From an uncultured Eubacterium sp. (GTDB lineage Bacteria; Bacillota; Clostridia; Lachnospirales; Lachnospiraceae): a DNA stretch of 64,000 bases. The notes beneath the pieces were generated by a model. That model was not told the origin of the DNA and searched no databases. It saw only the letters and a list, made by a program, of their open reading frames with translations. Each line of letters starts with the position of its first letter. Positions within the stretch are counted from its first letter, which is position 1. Below, in pieces: positions 16,808 through 26,416 of the stretch. The stretch is taken from NCBI GenBank assembly GCA_910584795.1, contig CAJUBZ010000003.1:132330-196329 (forward strand). The letters run 5' to 3'. A program made the position numbers and the translations under genes.

Positions 16808-17842
16808 TTACCATAAGCCCATGAAATGCTGCATTACAAGACTGACTCCGGTAATGCCAACCCAGCAAAAAAATCCAAGAACAATAGGTTTTCCACCTGT
16901 TTTTATCAACTTAATAATATTTGTATTCAGACCGATTGCTGCCATTGCAAGAACAATAAAGAATTTGCTTAATTCCTTGACAGGATTGAAAACAGCAAGA
17001 TCAGCACCGGCAGAGACGGAAATTGTCGTAATTACAGATGCCAGAATAAAATATAGAATAAACATCGGAAAAATAGATTTTAATCTGACCTTAGTTCCAT
17101 TTGACTGTGTTGATTCTGTTCGAGTACGCATAAATGCCAAAACAAGTGTAATCGGAATAATGGCAAGGGTACGTGTTAATTTTACAGTGACAGCTGTATC
17201 CAAAGTAGCTGAGCCAAGATTCCACATACTGTCCCAGGTTGAGGCGGCAGCCGTAACAGATGAAGTATCGTTTACAGCAGTTCCCGAAAATATTCCGAAG
17301 GCAGTTCCTGTATCATAGGAAAATCCAAGCATAGAGCCAAGTGTAGGAAATATTAAGGCAGCCAGAACATTAAAGAAAAAGATAACCGAAATAGCTTGTG
17401 CAACTTCTTCGTCATCAGCATCTATTACAGGAGCAGTAGCTGCAACGGCTGAGCCGCCACAAATAGAGGAGCCTACGCCTACTAATGTAGAGATTTTATT
17501 AGGAATATGCATAATACGGTGTAGTACATATGCAATTACTAATGATATTGCAATTGTACTTATAATAATTGGAAGTGACTGTTTCCCAGTCTCTAGAATT
17601 ACCATAAGATTCATGCCAAATCCTAATAGGACGACAGCCCATTGTAATACTTTTTTAGAAGTAAATTTAATACCGCTTTCCAAAGAAGATTTATCTTTTA
17701 TAAAAAGTGTAATTATCATGCCTGCAATAATGGCAATCACAGCACCACCAATAATTGGGAAAGCCTTTCCGGCAAACCATGATGGAATAGCGATACATAG
17801 ACAAAGTAATAGGCCTTTATAATTTGTTTTAAAAAAATCCAT
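16808..17842 (-). CDS. YeiH-family putative sulfate-type exporter
   Basis: 344 residues, about ten membrane segments, member of the conserved family PF03601 (YeiH/YadS-like). Signature stretches: LLGFGMNLMVI, VGVGSSICGGSAVAATAPVI, FGIFSGTAVNDTSSVTAA and LAMAAIGLNTNI. The substrate is not established for most members; proposals include sulfate or sulfonates. The gene is monocistronic and divergent from feoAB. A ribosome binding site (AGGAGG) precedes the ATG. Confidence 0.88.
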   Translation of the reverse strand: MDFFKTNYKGLLLCLCIAIPSWFAGKAFPIIGGAVIAIIAGMIITLFIKDKSSLESGIKFTSKKVLQWAVVLLGFGMNLMVILETGKQSLPIIISTIAISLVIAYVLHRIMHIPNKISTLVGVGSSICGGSAVAATAPVIDADDEEVAQAISVIFFFNVLAALIFPTLGSMLGFSYDTGTAFGIFSGTAVNDTSSVTAAASTWDSMWNLGSATLDTAVTVKLTRTLAIIPITLVLAFMRTRTESTQSNGTKVRLKSIFPMFILYFILASVITTISVSAGADLAVFNPVKELSKFFIVLAMAAIGLNTNIIKLIKTGGKPIVLGFFCWVGITGVSLVMQHFMGLW

Positions 17843-17977
17843 TTTGTTCCTCCTAGTTTACATCTTTCGTTCATTACAATATAATAAGTAAGAAGTAAAA
17901 TCAATACAAAAAGATAAACTGGTAAAAAATACTGCTATTTGTATGGAAGGAAGAACAGAGCAGAAGGAGAGTTATCA

Positions 17978-20344
17978 ATGAAACTTTCAGAGTTAAAGCA
18001 GGGACAAACTGCAAAAATTAAGAATGTAGGCGGAGAAGGACAGCTGCGCAGACATTTTCTTGACATGGGTCTGATACAGGGAACAGAGATTCAATATATC
18101 AAGGCAGCACCCATGGGAGACCCTATTGAGTATAGACTGTGGGGATATGAGCTGACATTGAGAAAAGAAGATGCTGCTTGTATTGAAATAGAGGAGATTA
18201 GTGATACAAAGGAAAATATAAAGAGTAATGATAGAGAGGCAAAGGAAGAAGGTTTACATAATTCTACGAAACATCCTCATATTGGAGAATCGGGGATTTA
18301 TCATGTAAAACAACGCGGTGACGAGATAGAAAAAGGACAGTTAATTACCTTTGGCCTTGCCGGAAATCAAAATTGTGGAAAGACGACACTATTTAATCAG
18401 CTTACGGGAGCCAATCAGCATGTAGGCAATTTTCCCGGAGTGACGGTAGACAGAAAAGACGGGCCGATCAGAGGACAGGAAAATACAATGGTGGTAGATT
18501 TGCCGGGAATTTATTCTTTGTCACCATATACCAATGAAGAAGTGGTGTCCAGACATTATTTTTTAGACGACAGACCTCGTGGAATTATTAATATTGTAGA
18601 TGCAACAAATATTGAACGCAATCTGTATCTGACAATGCAGTTGATAGAGTTAAATATCCCCACAGTGCTGGCACTTAATATGATGGACGAAGTAACAGCG
18701 AATGGTGGATCTGTTGATGTGAATAAATTGGAAGCTAGATTGGGCATTCCGGTGGTACCAATTTCTGCGGCAAAAAACGAAGGTGTAGATGAGCTGATAG
18801 AACATGCAATGCATGTGGCAGTTCACAGAGAACGTCCGGGAAGAATGGATTTTTGTGAGGCAGACGGAGAAGATGGTGGTGCAGTACATAGGGGAATACA
18901 TTCTATAATGCATTTAATCGATGACCATGCCCATAAGAATCAGGTTCCAGTACGTTTTGCCGCCAGCAAGTTAATTGAAGGAGACGAACAAATTATAGAG
19001 CGCCTTTTCTTGGACGATAATGAAAAAGAAATGATTGAGCATATTATTATTCAGATGGAAAAAGAGAGTGGCATGGACAGACATGCAGCTCTTGCGAAGA
19101 TGCGATTCACATTTATAGATAAAGTATGCAGGGAAACAGTTGTGAGACCCAAGGAAAGCAAGGAACGTATCAGAAGTCGAAAAATTGACAAAGTTCTTAC
19201 AGGGAAATATACTGCGATTCCATCTTTTGTTGTTATTATGGTAATGATATTCTGGCTGACATTTGGTGTCATAGGTGCAAGGCTACAGGAATTTATGGAT
19301 ATTGGAATTGACAGTCTCAGCACTTTATGTGAAAATGCTATGAATGCTGCCAGTGTGAACAAAGTTCTGCAGTCGTTAGTGCTGGATGGTATTTTTGTAG
19401 GTGTCGGAAGTGTACTTAGTTTTCTTCCTATTATTGTGGTTCTGTTTTTCTTTCTATCTTTATTGGAAGATAGTGGATACATGGCAAGAATTGCTTTTGT
19501 GATGGATAAACTTTTTAGGAAATTGGGACTTTCCGGCAGAAGTTTTGTGCCGATGATTATTGGATTTGGTTGTTCTGTTCCGGCTATTATGGCAACAAGA
19601 ACTTTACCTTCAGAAAGGGATAGGAAGATGACGATTATGCTGACTCCTTTTATGAGCTGTTCAGCAAAGATTCCAATATATGCATTCTTTTCAGCGGCAT
19701 TTTTTAAAGGAAATTCGGCTCTTGTTATGACGGGGCTTTATTTTACCGGTATTGTTGTGGCAATTTTGTATGCATTAATTTTAGATAGAACGAAGTTCAA
19801 AGGAGAGCCGGTACCATTTGTTATGGAACTTCCAAACTATAGACTACCAAGTACGAAAAGTGTATTGCGGCTGATGTGGGACAAAGCGAAAGATTTTATT
19901 ACGAAGGCATTTACTATTATATTTTTGGCATCCTTAGTTATCTGGTTTTTACAGACATTTGATTTACATTTTAATATTGTAGAAGATGCCGGAGATAGCA
20001 TTCTTGCAATGATAGGTGGAGTGGTTGCACCGATATTTAAACCACTTGGGTTTGGAGACTGGCGGGCATCTACAGCATTAATAACAGGATTCACAGCAAA
20101 AGAAAGTGTGGTCAGCACATTGACGGTATTATTAGGAGGGGGAGCACTTTCAACAATGTTCACAGTGAAAAGTGCAGTTGTATTTTTAGTGTTTACATTG
20201 CTATATACTCCTTGTGTGGCAGCAGTATCTTCTGTAAAAAGAGAACTTGGCGGGAAATGGGCAGTTGTTGTGGTATTGCTTCAATGTATGATAGCATGGA
20301 TTGTGGCATTTGCAGTAAAATGTGGATACATGTTGATAGGGTAA
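17978..20344 (+). CDS. feoB: Ferrous iron transporter, FeoA-FeoB fusion
   Basis: 788 residues from the ATG at 17978, with AGAAGGAGA upstream; a TTG at 17939 is less likely. Residues 1-75 are a FeoA SH3-like domain (KLSELKQGQTAKI, GGEGQLRRHFLDMGL). After a polar linker comes the FeoB GTPase: G1 GNQNCGKTT (about 130), G3 DLPGIYSLS (about 173), G4 NMMD (about 233). The membrane part (about 410-785) has the Gate motifs FVPMIIGFGCSVPAIMATRT and MSCSAKIPIYAFF. It imports Fe2+ across the cytoplasmic membrane. The fusion replaces the separate small feoA gene seen in many bacteria. Confidence 0.94.
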   Translation: MKLSELKQGQTAKIKNVGGEGQLRRHFLDMGLIQGTEIQYIKAAPMGDPIEYRLWGYELTLRKEDAACIEIEEISDTKENIKSNDREAKEEGLHNSTKHPHIGESGIYHVKQRGDEIEKGQLITFGLAGNQNCGKTTLFNQLTGANQHVGNFPGVTVDRKDGPIRGQENTMVVDLPGIYSLSPYTNEEVVSRHYFLDDRPRGIINIVDATNIERNLYLTMQLIELNIPTVLALNMMDEVTANGGSVDVNKLEARLGIPVVPISAAKNEGVDELIEHAMHVAVHRERPGRMDFCEADGEDGGAVHRGIHSIMHLIDDHAHKNQVPVRFAASKLIEGDEQIIERLFLDDNEKEMIEHIIIQMEKESGMDRHAALAKMRFTFIDKVCRETVVRPKESKERIRSRKIDKVLTGKYTAIPSFVVIMVMIFWLTFGVIGARLQEFMDIGIDSLSTLCENAMNAASVNKVLQSLVLDGIFVGVGSVLSFLPIIVVLFFFLSLLEDSGYMARIAFVMDKLFRKLGLSGRSFVPMIIGFGCSVPAIMATRTLPSERDRKMTIMLTPFMSCSAKIPIYAFFSAAFFKGNSALVMTGLYFTGIVVAILYALILDRTKFKGEPVPFVMELPNYRLPSTKSVLRLMWDKAKDFITKAFTIIFLASLVIWFLQTFDLHFNIVEDAGDSILAMIGGVVAPIFKPLGFGDWRASTALITGFTAKESVVSTLTVLLGGGALSTMFTVKSAVVFLVFTLLYTPCVAAVSSVKRELGGKWAVVVVLLQCMIAWIVAFAVKCGYMLIG

Positions 20345-20452
20345 CAAAACACAAGTCATGTCTTTAGAATATAAAAAAGCTGGCGAATAAAAATAATGTT
20401 AGGCTTCTGATGATTTGGAGGTTTAACATTTTTTACGTTTTTAAAATGTTTA

Positions 20453-20481
20453 TTGACATACGACAATAAAATGATTAAAAT
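20453..20481 (+). promoter_or_regulatory. Consensus promoter before the HipA-like kinase gene
   Basis: TTGACA at 20453-20458 and TAAAAT at 20476-20481, spacing 17. The start codon follows 31 bp later. It indicates that the kinase/HTH gene pair is an independent transcription unit rather than part of feoAB. Confidence 0.7.
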
Positions 20482-20512
20482 TGTGAATAAGTAAACAGAA
20501 AAGAGGGAGATT

Positions 20513-21328
20513 ATGAAAGATATTAATTTTGAGAAAAAAGACTATACTTATTTACAATGGTCAAAAGTAAGAAGTTCATCGGGAACAGCTGGCTCGTTTT
20601 TAAAAGCGACAGAAATAAAAGGTGGTAAAAAAATATATTATAAACTATCTGATTATGATAGTGTTTTGGGAATTATAGGGCATGAATGTATAAATGAAAT
20701 TATTGTCAGCCGGTTATTAGATGTATTGGGAGTTAGCCATTTACATTATCATCTCATTTATGGAGAAATAAAGATTGATTCAAAAAGATATACAACTTAT
20801 TTTTGTAAATCAGAGAGTTTTCGTAAACAAGGGGAGAGAAAAATTACTTTTGAAGATTACTATCAAATAGAAAAGAAAGACAGCGAAACACCATTAGATT
20901 TTGTGAAAAGATGTGGATGGGAGAAAGCGTTTACGCAGATGCTGATTATAGATTTTTTAATTCTTAATCGTGACAGACACGGTGCAAATATTGAGGTAAT
21001 CATGGACAGCAGGGGAGCAGTGAGACTGGCACCTTTGTTTGATCAGGGGATTTCATTATTGTTTGGGTGTCATAATGAAGAAATGGTTGAAAAGTTTGAT
21101 GTTTTAGAGGACAGACCTGTTCAGAGTTTTATAGGAAGTAATTCTGCAAAAGAAAATCTGAGGTTCATACAAGATGAGTATCTTTATTCAGTAAAAAAAC
21201 TGACAGAAGACAACAAGAAATATATTTTGGAGGGATTAGAAAATATTCTATCAGAAGCACATATTGAAAAGATATGGGAGATGATATGGAAAAGGTGGTT
21301 GTATTATGAAAGTATGTTCAATTTATAA
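20513..21328 (+). CDS. HipA-like Ser/Thr kinase lacking the N-terminal subdomain
   Basis: 271 residues. The HipA C-terminal kinase core is recognisable: a Ser/Gly-rich loop (RSSSGTAGSFLKA, about 20-32), the following YYKLS lysine, HECINEIIVSRLLDVLGV, the catalytic loop ILNRDRHGANIEV (about 152) and the metal-binding APLFDQGISLL. Normal HipA is about 440 residues with a 100-residue N-subdomain 1, absent here, as in HipT- or CtkA-like kinases. The 3' end overlaps the next gene by 23 bp, so the two are translationally coupled. By analogy it may phosphorylate a translation component and act as a toxin; targets are unknown. It has its own consensus promoter. Confidence 0.75.
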   Translation: MKDINFEKKDYTYLQWSKVRSSSGTAGSFLKATEIKGGKKIYYKLSDYDSVLGIIGHECINEIIVSRLLDVLGVSHLHYHLIYGEIKIDSKRYTTYFCKSESFRKQGERKITFEDYYQIEKKDSETPLDFVKRCGWEKAFTQMLIIDFLILNRDRHGANIEVIMDSRGAVRLAPLFDQGISLLFGCHNEEMVEKFDVLEDRPVQSFIGSNSAKENLRFIQDEYLYSVKKLTEDNKKYILEGLENILSEAHIEKIWEMIWKRWLYYESMFNL

Positions 21329-22109
21329 TTATTTAGATAAAGACAAGAATGCAATTGCGTATTTAGTATATTATGAAAATGAGAGAAATTTTTATATTGA
21401 AATTTGTGATAATGCCAATATTAATAATGTCCCTATGATGTTTGCGTTATTTATGAAAAAAGGAATATATTCACTAAATTCAGAGTGGACAAAGAAATGG
21501 GTAAGCAGCCGCGTTATTCCAACAGACAGGCAAAATCTGGGACAGATATTAAAAGCAAACAATATGAAATATTATGATGAATACACGTTGCTTTTAAAGT
21601 CAAGAGGAATTTGCAGCCATGATGATTTTGCAGTGGAGGAAATTCCGCAGAGAGATATTGAAAAGACAATTTTGCCAATTCGATGGAAAAAGAATATTAA
21701 AGATATCATTGTTGCAAAACAGGAGATTCTTGTTTTCTTTAATGATGAAACTACGAGAAAATATTCAGTGAATGAACTTAAAAAAATCTCAATAAATCAT
21801 AAATATGTGAATGCACATATGGACGATTTTCGGGTTATGCAGGGTGGTTATGAATTAAATTGTAATAATGTAATTTATATTGAAAGAAATACTCTGCGCG
21901 AAGCGGGAGAAAATATCCCAATTAGTATTGAATACTTTAAGCAGTTTGCTAAGAAGAATTTAGTGAATACAGCAGAGGCATGTGAAATTTTGGAGTGCAG
22001 CAGACAAAATATTGATAGTCTGGTGAAAAGAGAAAAGATAGAGATAGTCCATGCTTCTTCAAAAAATAAAATGTTTTTTAAAGCAGATATTCATAAGAAG
22101 TTGTGGTAA
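21306..22109 (+). CDS. Partner of the HipA-like kinase: unknown N-terminal domain, DUF2442-like middle, HTH C-terminus
   Basis: 267 residues. Residues 1-115 are of unknown family; WVSSRVIPTDRQNLGQIL and LLKSRGICSHDDF recall the split-off HipA N-subdomain (HipS-like), an impression only. Residues 120-200 resemble DUF2442 (IKDIIVAKQEILVFFNDE, then TTRKYSVNEL). Residues 215-267 form an excisionase/MerR-like HTH (NTAEACEILECSRQNIDSLV). A DNA-binding partner overlapping a HipA-type kinase suggests an antitoxin or autoregulator, but the order (kinase first) and architecture differ from hipBA and hipBST. No full-length family is recognised. Confidence 0.6.
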   Translation: MKVCSIYNYLDKDKNAIAYLVYYENERNFYIEICDNANINNVPMMFALFMKKGIYSLNSEWTKKWVSSRVIPTDRQNLGQILKANNMKYYDEYTLLLKSRGICSHDDFAVEEIPQRDIEKTILPIRWKKNIKDIIVAKQEILVFFNDETTRKYSVNELKKISINHKYVNAHMDDFRVMQGGYELNCNNVIYIERNTLREAGENIPISIEYFKQFAKKNLVNTAEACEILECSRQNIDSLVKREKIEIVHASSKNKMFFKADIHKKLW

Positions 22110-22139
22110 AAATATTTGACACATTTATTTTCATATTAT

Positions 22140-22512
22140 ATAATCAAGTTTAATGGCGTTGAAAGAGAGAAGTAGCTTTAATTATCGCTGACAGAGAGCA
22201 GGTGTTGGTGGAAGTCCTGTAGAATGAATTAAGGTGAATAACACTCCGGAGCAGCAATCTGAAAGAGTGAAATGTAATTAGAATAAATGTCTGATTAGGT
22301 GAGCTTTAGTAGGTGAGCCGTAGCTGAACGATAAACAGCAGGTGAGAGTTGAACAGACCCTTAACTCACCGATGAGTGGCTGCGTAAGTAGTAAGTCAGG
22401 TGGTACCGCGGACAAATTAGTAATAATTGGTTCGTCCTGAGAGAAAAGTTTTCAGGACGGCTAGAGAAGTATAAAAAGACTCGTTCTGATAAAGAACGAG
22501 TTTTCTTTTACC
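22140..22512 (+). promoter_or_regulatory. T-box riboswitch leader of aspS, apparent Asn specifier
   Basis: Contains the T-box core AGGTGGTACCGCGG at 22398-22411. Stem I is visible: GAGAAGTAG on the 5' side, CTTTAATT paired with AATTAAGG above it, distal GGTGGAAG. The 3' side of the specifier loop reads GAATAACAC, so the specifier is best read as AAC at 22240-22242 (asparagine), not an Asp codon. After the antiterminator region come a GTCCTGA/TCAGGAC hairpin and a terminator (22474-22510, ACTCGTTCT/AGAACGAGT with U-tract). Uncharged tRNA would favour read-through into aspS. Confidence 0.88.
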
Positions 22513-22566
22513 CGAAACTTGAAAATAAAACGCTCAATATATATTTTATTTTGAAGGGAGAACGAA

Positions 22567-24324
22567 ATGGACGTAAAAACAAACAACATTTATCGTGATG
22601 TGACAATGGATCAATTATCAGAAGCCAACGTGGGACAAACTATCAAAATTGCAGGCTGGATTGAGAATATACGTGATCACGGTGGAGTATCATTTATTGA
22701 CTTAAGAGATATGTATGGTGTAATGCAGGTAGTAATGCGTGATACATCATTATTAGAGGGACTGAGCAAGGAAGATTGTATTTCTGTAGAGGGACCGATT
22801 GAACATAGAGATGAGGAAACATACAATCCAAAGATTCCGACAGGAACAATTGAATTAGATGCAAAGAAGGTAGATGTATTAGGAAAGACTTATTCACAGC
22901 TTCCTTTTGAAATCATGACATCTAAGGAGACAAGAGAAGATGTGAGACTAAAATACAGATATCTTGATTTGAGAAATACAAAAGTAAAGGATAACATGAT
23001 TTTCAGATCAAAGGTTATTTCATATTTAAGACAGAAGATGACAGATATGGGATTCTTAGAAATTCAGACTCCTATTCTTTGTGCATCATCACCGGAGGGG
23101 GCAAGAGATTACATTGTTCCGTCAAGAAAATTTAAAGGAAAATTTTATGCATTACCACAGGCGCCACAGCAGTATAAACAGCTGCTTATGGTATCAGGTT
23201 TCGATAAATATTTCCAGATAGCACCTTGTTTTAGAGATGAGGATGCCAGAGCAGACAGATCTCCGGGAGAGTTCTATCAGTTAGACTTTGAGATGAGTTT
23301 TGCTACACAGGAAGATGTATTCAGAGTCGGCGAGGAAGTTTTAGCAGACACATTTAATAAATTTGCACCAGAAGGATATGAGGTGACACAGGCACCATTC
23401 CCTATTATCAGTTATAAAGAAGCGATGTTGAAATATGGTACAGATAAGCCGGACCTTCGTAATCCATTAGAGATTATTGACGTAACAGATTTCTTTCAGA
23501 GATGTACATTCAAACCATTCCATGGAAAGACAGTTAGAGCTATTGTTATTAATCAAAAGTTGTCAAAAGGACAACACGAGAAGTTATTGAAGTTTGCCCA
23601 GAGCATCGGAATGGGTGGACTTGGTTATCTTGAAGTTTTAGAAGATGGAGCATATAAGGGACCGATTGATAAATTTATTCCGGAAGATATGAAGGATGAA
23701 ATCAGAGAATTGGGAAATCTTCAACCTCTTGATACAATCTTCTTTATCGCAGATACAGAAAAGACAGCATCTATCTATGCGGGACAGATTAGAACTGCAC
23801 TTGGAGAAAGCCTTGATTTAATTGAAAAGAACGCATTTAAGTTCTGCTATATCAATGATTTTCCGATGTATGAATATGATACAGAGACAAAGCAGATGAT
23901 ATTTACACATAATCCATTCTCAATGCCACAAGGAGGACTTGAAGCACTTGAGAAAAAGAATCCGGAAGATATCCTTGCATACCAGTATGATATTGTATGT
24001 AATGGTGTAGAATTATCATCAGGAGCTGTAAGAAATCATGATATGCAGATTATGATTAAAGCATTTGAAATTGCAGGATACACAGAGGAAGGTTTGAAAG
24101 AAAAGTTTGGTGCTCTCTACAATGCATTCCAGTTTGGTGCTCCACCACATGCGGGTATGGCACCAGGTGTTGACCGTATGATTATGTTACTTCGTGATGA
24201 AGAGAATATTCGTGAAGTGATTCCATTCCCAATGAATGGTAATGCACAGGATTTAATGTGCGGTGCTCCGGGAGAAGTGACAGAGCAGCAGTTGAGAGAG
24301 ACACATATTAAAGTCAGAGCATAA
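22567..24324 (+). CDS. aspS: Aspartyl-tRNA synthetase, probably non-discriminating
   Basis: 585 residues, bacterial type: N-terminal OB-fold anticodon domain (1-110), class II catalytic core (motif 2 region FQIAPCFRDEDARADRSPGE), inserted GAD domain (about 300-410) and motif 3 (GMAPGVDRMIMLL). It charges tRNA-Asp with aspartate. The OB fold has RDHGG, with His where non-discriminating bacterial AspRS such as the Pseudomonas enzyme carries His31. With the AAC-type T-box and gatCAB in the same window, this suggests it also makes Asp-tRNA-Asn for transamidation. Own ribosome binding site GAAGGGAG. Confidence 0.95.
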   Translation: MDVKTNNIYRDVTMDQLSEANVGQTIKIAGWIENIRDHGGVSFIDLRDMYGVMQVVMRDTSLLEGLSKEDCISVEGPIEHRDEETYNPKIPTGTIELDAKKVDVLGKTYSQLPFEIMTSKETREDVRLKYRYLDLRNTKVKDNMIFRSKVISYLRQKMTDMGFLEIQTPILCASSPEGARDYIVPSRKFKGKFYALPQAPQQYKQLLMVSGFDKYFQIAPCFRDEDARADRSPGEFYQLDFEMSFATQEDVFRVGEEVLADTFNKFAPEGYEVTQAPFPIISYKEAMLKYGTDKPDLRNPLEIIDVTDFFQRCTFKPFHGKTVRAIVINQKLSKGQHEKLLKFAQSIGMGGLGYLEVLEDGAYKGPIDKFIPEDMKDEIRELGNLQPLDTIFFIADTEKTASIYAGQIRTALGESLDLIEKNAFKFCYINDFPMYEYDTETKQMIFTHNPFSMPQGGLEALEKKNPEDILAYQYDIVCNGVELSSGAVRNHDMQIMIKAFEIAGYTEEGLKEKFGALYNAFQFGAPPHAGMAPGVDRMIMLLRDEENIREVIPFPMNGNAQDLMCGAPGEVTEQQLRETHIKVRA

Positions 24325-24350
24325 TTATTTAAATCAATACACAATTAACT

Positions 24351-24386
24351 AAAAAATCGTAGTGCTATAGTCACTGCGATTTTTTA
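24351..24386 (+). terminator. Terminator of aspS
   Basis: AAAAAATCGTAGTG and TCACTGCGATTTTTT stem with one mismatch and a CTATAG loop. Confidence 0.85.
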
Positions 24387-24429
24387 GATAGCTCTAGCCT
24401 AAACAGAATAGCTCACTGTAAAGAGCAAG

Positions 24430-24464
24430 AAACCCATTAGAGGATAGCCGCCTCTAATGGGTTT
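24430..24464. terminator. Second hairpin downstream of aspS
   Basis: AAACCCATTAGAGG and CCTCTAATGGGTTT form a perfect 14-bp stem with a 7-nt loop. It lacks a long U-tract, so it may be a back-up terminator or an RNA-stability hairpin. Confidence 0.6.
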
Positions 24465-24628
24465 CGTTTGGTGAAATGGAATGTTATATCTTTCGCCATT
24501 TAATATAGTGTATGTTAAAATAAAGAAAAGTCAATATCTCTTAAAATTATTATTAAATATTAAATATGTTGAATAATTAAATAGGATAATATATACTGAA
24601 TAAAATTGTAATGATAAGGGTGGGTATT

Positions 24629-25162
24629 ATGGCAGTAGTTTATATCAGAGATCTTGATTTTCATATTGCAAGTGAAGAGGAGCAGGAAGAGATTAAGGAT
24701 TTATATAAACGAAAGATGGCAAAATCATGGATAAAAAGATTGATTGTATTTTTTATTCTTGCATTGATATGTTTTGTCTTTCAAGCAATTGCACACTTAA
24801 AATTACCATGGATGTTTTCAGAAGAACAGACAATATACAGATTGTTTCTCTACATTGCCAGTGCATTTGTAGGATTAAATCTTTTATCATGGTTGGAACT
24901 TATGATAGAAAGAGATGTGATATACAATCCTGAAAAATCTAAGATTTTGAAGCTGAAAGTAATAGGAAAAGTACATTCAGAAAATCTGACAGCGATGAGA
25001 CAGCAAAAATGGTTTGTAACCTGTGAAACAGATGAGGGTATGATAGAAGATGCAATTATAGTGAGAAGCAAATCTGATTATAATAATATAAAAATCGGAG
25101 AGATGGTATATATAGAACAGACCCGTGATGATGGACATTATTTATATTATTATCTTGCTTAA
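24629..25162 (+). CDS. Small membrane protein of unknown function
   Basis: 177 residues from the ATG at 24629, chosen because AAGGGTGGG lies just upstream; an ATG at 24611 would precede this site. Two membrane segments (about 33-52 and 70-90) with a cytosolic N-terminus rich in Glu/Lys, then a soluble C-terminal half of beta-strand character (VIGKVHSENLTAM, QQKWFVTCETDEG). No family is recognised. It stands alone between terminators. Confidence 0.6.
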   Translation: MAVVYIRDLDFHIASEEEQEEIKDLYKRKMAKSWIKRLIVFFILALICFVFQAIAHLKLPWMFSEEQTIYRLFLYIASAFVGLNLLSWLELMIERDVIYNPEKSKILKLKVIGKVHSENLTAMRQQKWFVTCETDEGMIEDAIIVRSKSDYNNIKIGEMVYIEQTRDDGHYLYYYLA

Positions 25163-25190
25163 GCCAAATACTCCGCACAAATAAAGGGAT

Positions 25191-25238
25191 GCAACCACCA
25201 GTTGACAAATTGAAAAGTCTGATTGGTGGTTGTTTTTT
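25191..25238 (+). terminator. Terminator after the membrane protein gene
   Basis: CAACCACCA and TGGTGGTTG form a stem around a 20-nt loop, followed by TTTTTT. Confidence 0.75.
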
Positions 25239-25303
25239 GATGCAGATGTTATAGTTTTCTTATCATAAAAAAGATGATAGAATGTAATAATTGGAGGTTT
25301 GTT

Positions 25304-26380
25304 ATGAAGTTAGCAGATAAGATTATTTTGCTTAGAAAGCAAAAAGGATGGTCACAGGAAGAGCTGGCGGCACAGATGGATGTGTCCAGGCAGTCGGTAT
25401 CAAAGTGGGAGAGTGGTGCGTCTACACCGGACATTGATAAAATTATATTGTTAAGTCAGATTTTTGATACGACAACAGATTATCTTTTAAAAGAAGAAAT
25501 GAATGATATCAGTGATTCAGTATTGAGTGAAGAAAAAAGGAAACATTCTACATATGATTCAGATAGTAAGAAAGAAGTATATGAAAGTGAAAAGTATGCT
25601 CATGTAGAAAAGAAAAAGATTCATGTTTCCAGAACAGAGGCAGAAGAATATCTGCATGTAATGAAAGAAGCATCAGTAAAGATAGCCGTTGGTGTTTTTT
25701 TATGTATTTGTTCCGTTGCACCTATGATGTTTTTGGTAGGAGCACAACATACAGGAAAATTTGGAGTTACAGAAGATACAGCAGGCATACTTGGATTATG
25801 CATTTTGTTGGTTGTTGTAGCTGTTGCTGTTACAATTTTTATAACAAACGGAATTAGAATGAATAAATTTGAATTTATTGAAAAAGAAATGATTACCATG
25901 GATTCAGATTTGTTCTCTGAAATAAAGAGAAAATCAGAAGAGTATGCTCCAGTATTTGCCAGAAACATGGCAATCGGTGTAGTATTGTGTATTGTTGCAG
26001 TGATACCATTGCTTTTGGCATCAATCGAAAACAGCACAAATAATGCAGATGGTGATGTATTGGTTATTATGATGACAGGAGTTCTTTTGGTTGTAATCGC
26101 ATTTGGAGTATATCGATTTGTGAAAACGGGTATTATAAAAGACAGTTATGACAAATTATTGGGACAGGGTGATTACACAGAAGAAAAGAAAATGGATAAT
26201 AAGAGTAATGATACATTTTCCGGAGTATATTGGCTTGTTATTACTGCCATTTATCTGGCATATAGTTTTCTAACTATGGATTGGGGACGTTCATGGATTA
26301 TCTGGCCTGTTGCCGGTGTTTTATTTGCGGCGATAACTACAATAATAAATGCAGTAAGAAAAAATAAATTGGAAAAATAA
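25304..26380 (+). CDS. XRE regulator fused to a membrane domain
   Basis: 358 residues from the ATG at 25304 (TTGGAGG upstream). Residues 1-60 are a Cro/CI HTH (KGWSQEELAAQMDVSRQSVS, KWESGASTPD). A charged linker follows, then six or so membrane spans (about 130-360), including two similar two-helix units (IAVGVFLCICSVAPMMFL and IGVVLCIVAVIPLLLAS) that look like an internal duplication. Membrane-bound HTH proteins of this kind are common in Lachnospiraceae and presumably sense envelope conditions. The target is unknown. Confidence 0.8.
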   Translation: MKLADKIILLRKQKGWSQEELAAQMDVSRQSVSKWESGASTPDIDKIILLSQIFDTTTDYLLKEEMNDISDSVLSEEKRKHSTYDSDSKKEVYESEKYAHVEKKKIHVSRTEAEEYLHVMKEASVKIAVGVFLCICSVAPMMFLVGAQHTGKFGVTEDTAGILGLCILLVVVAVAVTIFITNGIRMNKFEFIEKEMITMDSDLFSEIKRKSEEYAPVFARNMAIGVVLCIVAVIPLLLASIENSTNNADGDVLVIMMTGVLLVVIAFGVYRFVKTGIIKDSYDKLLGQGDYTEEKKMDNKSNDTFSGVYWLVITAIYLAYSFLTMDWGRSWIIWPVAGVLFAAITTIINAVRKNKLEK

Positions 26381-26416
26381 GTGAGCTTAAAGAAATGGCT
26401 TATAAGAGGAAATATA

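Noticed and set aside
16821..17318. 165-codon plus-strand ORF inside the YeiH-type gene
   Set aside because: Shadow of the membrane protein on the opposite strand; no start signals.
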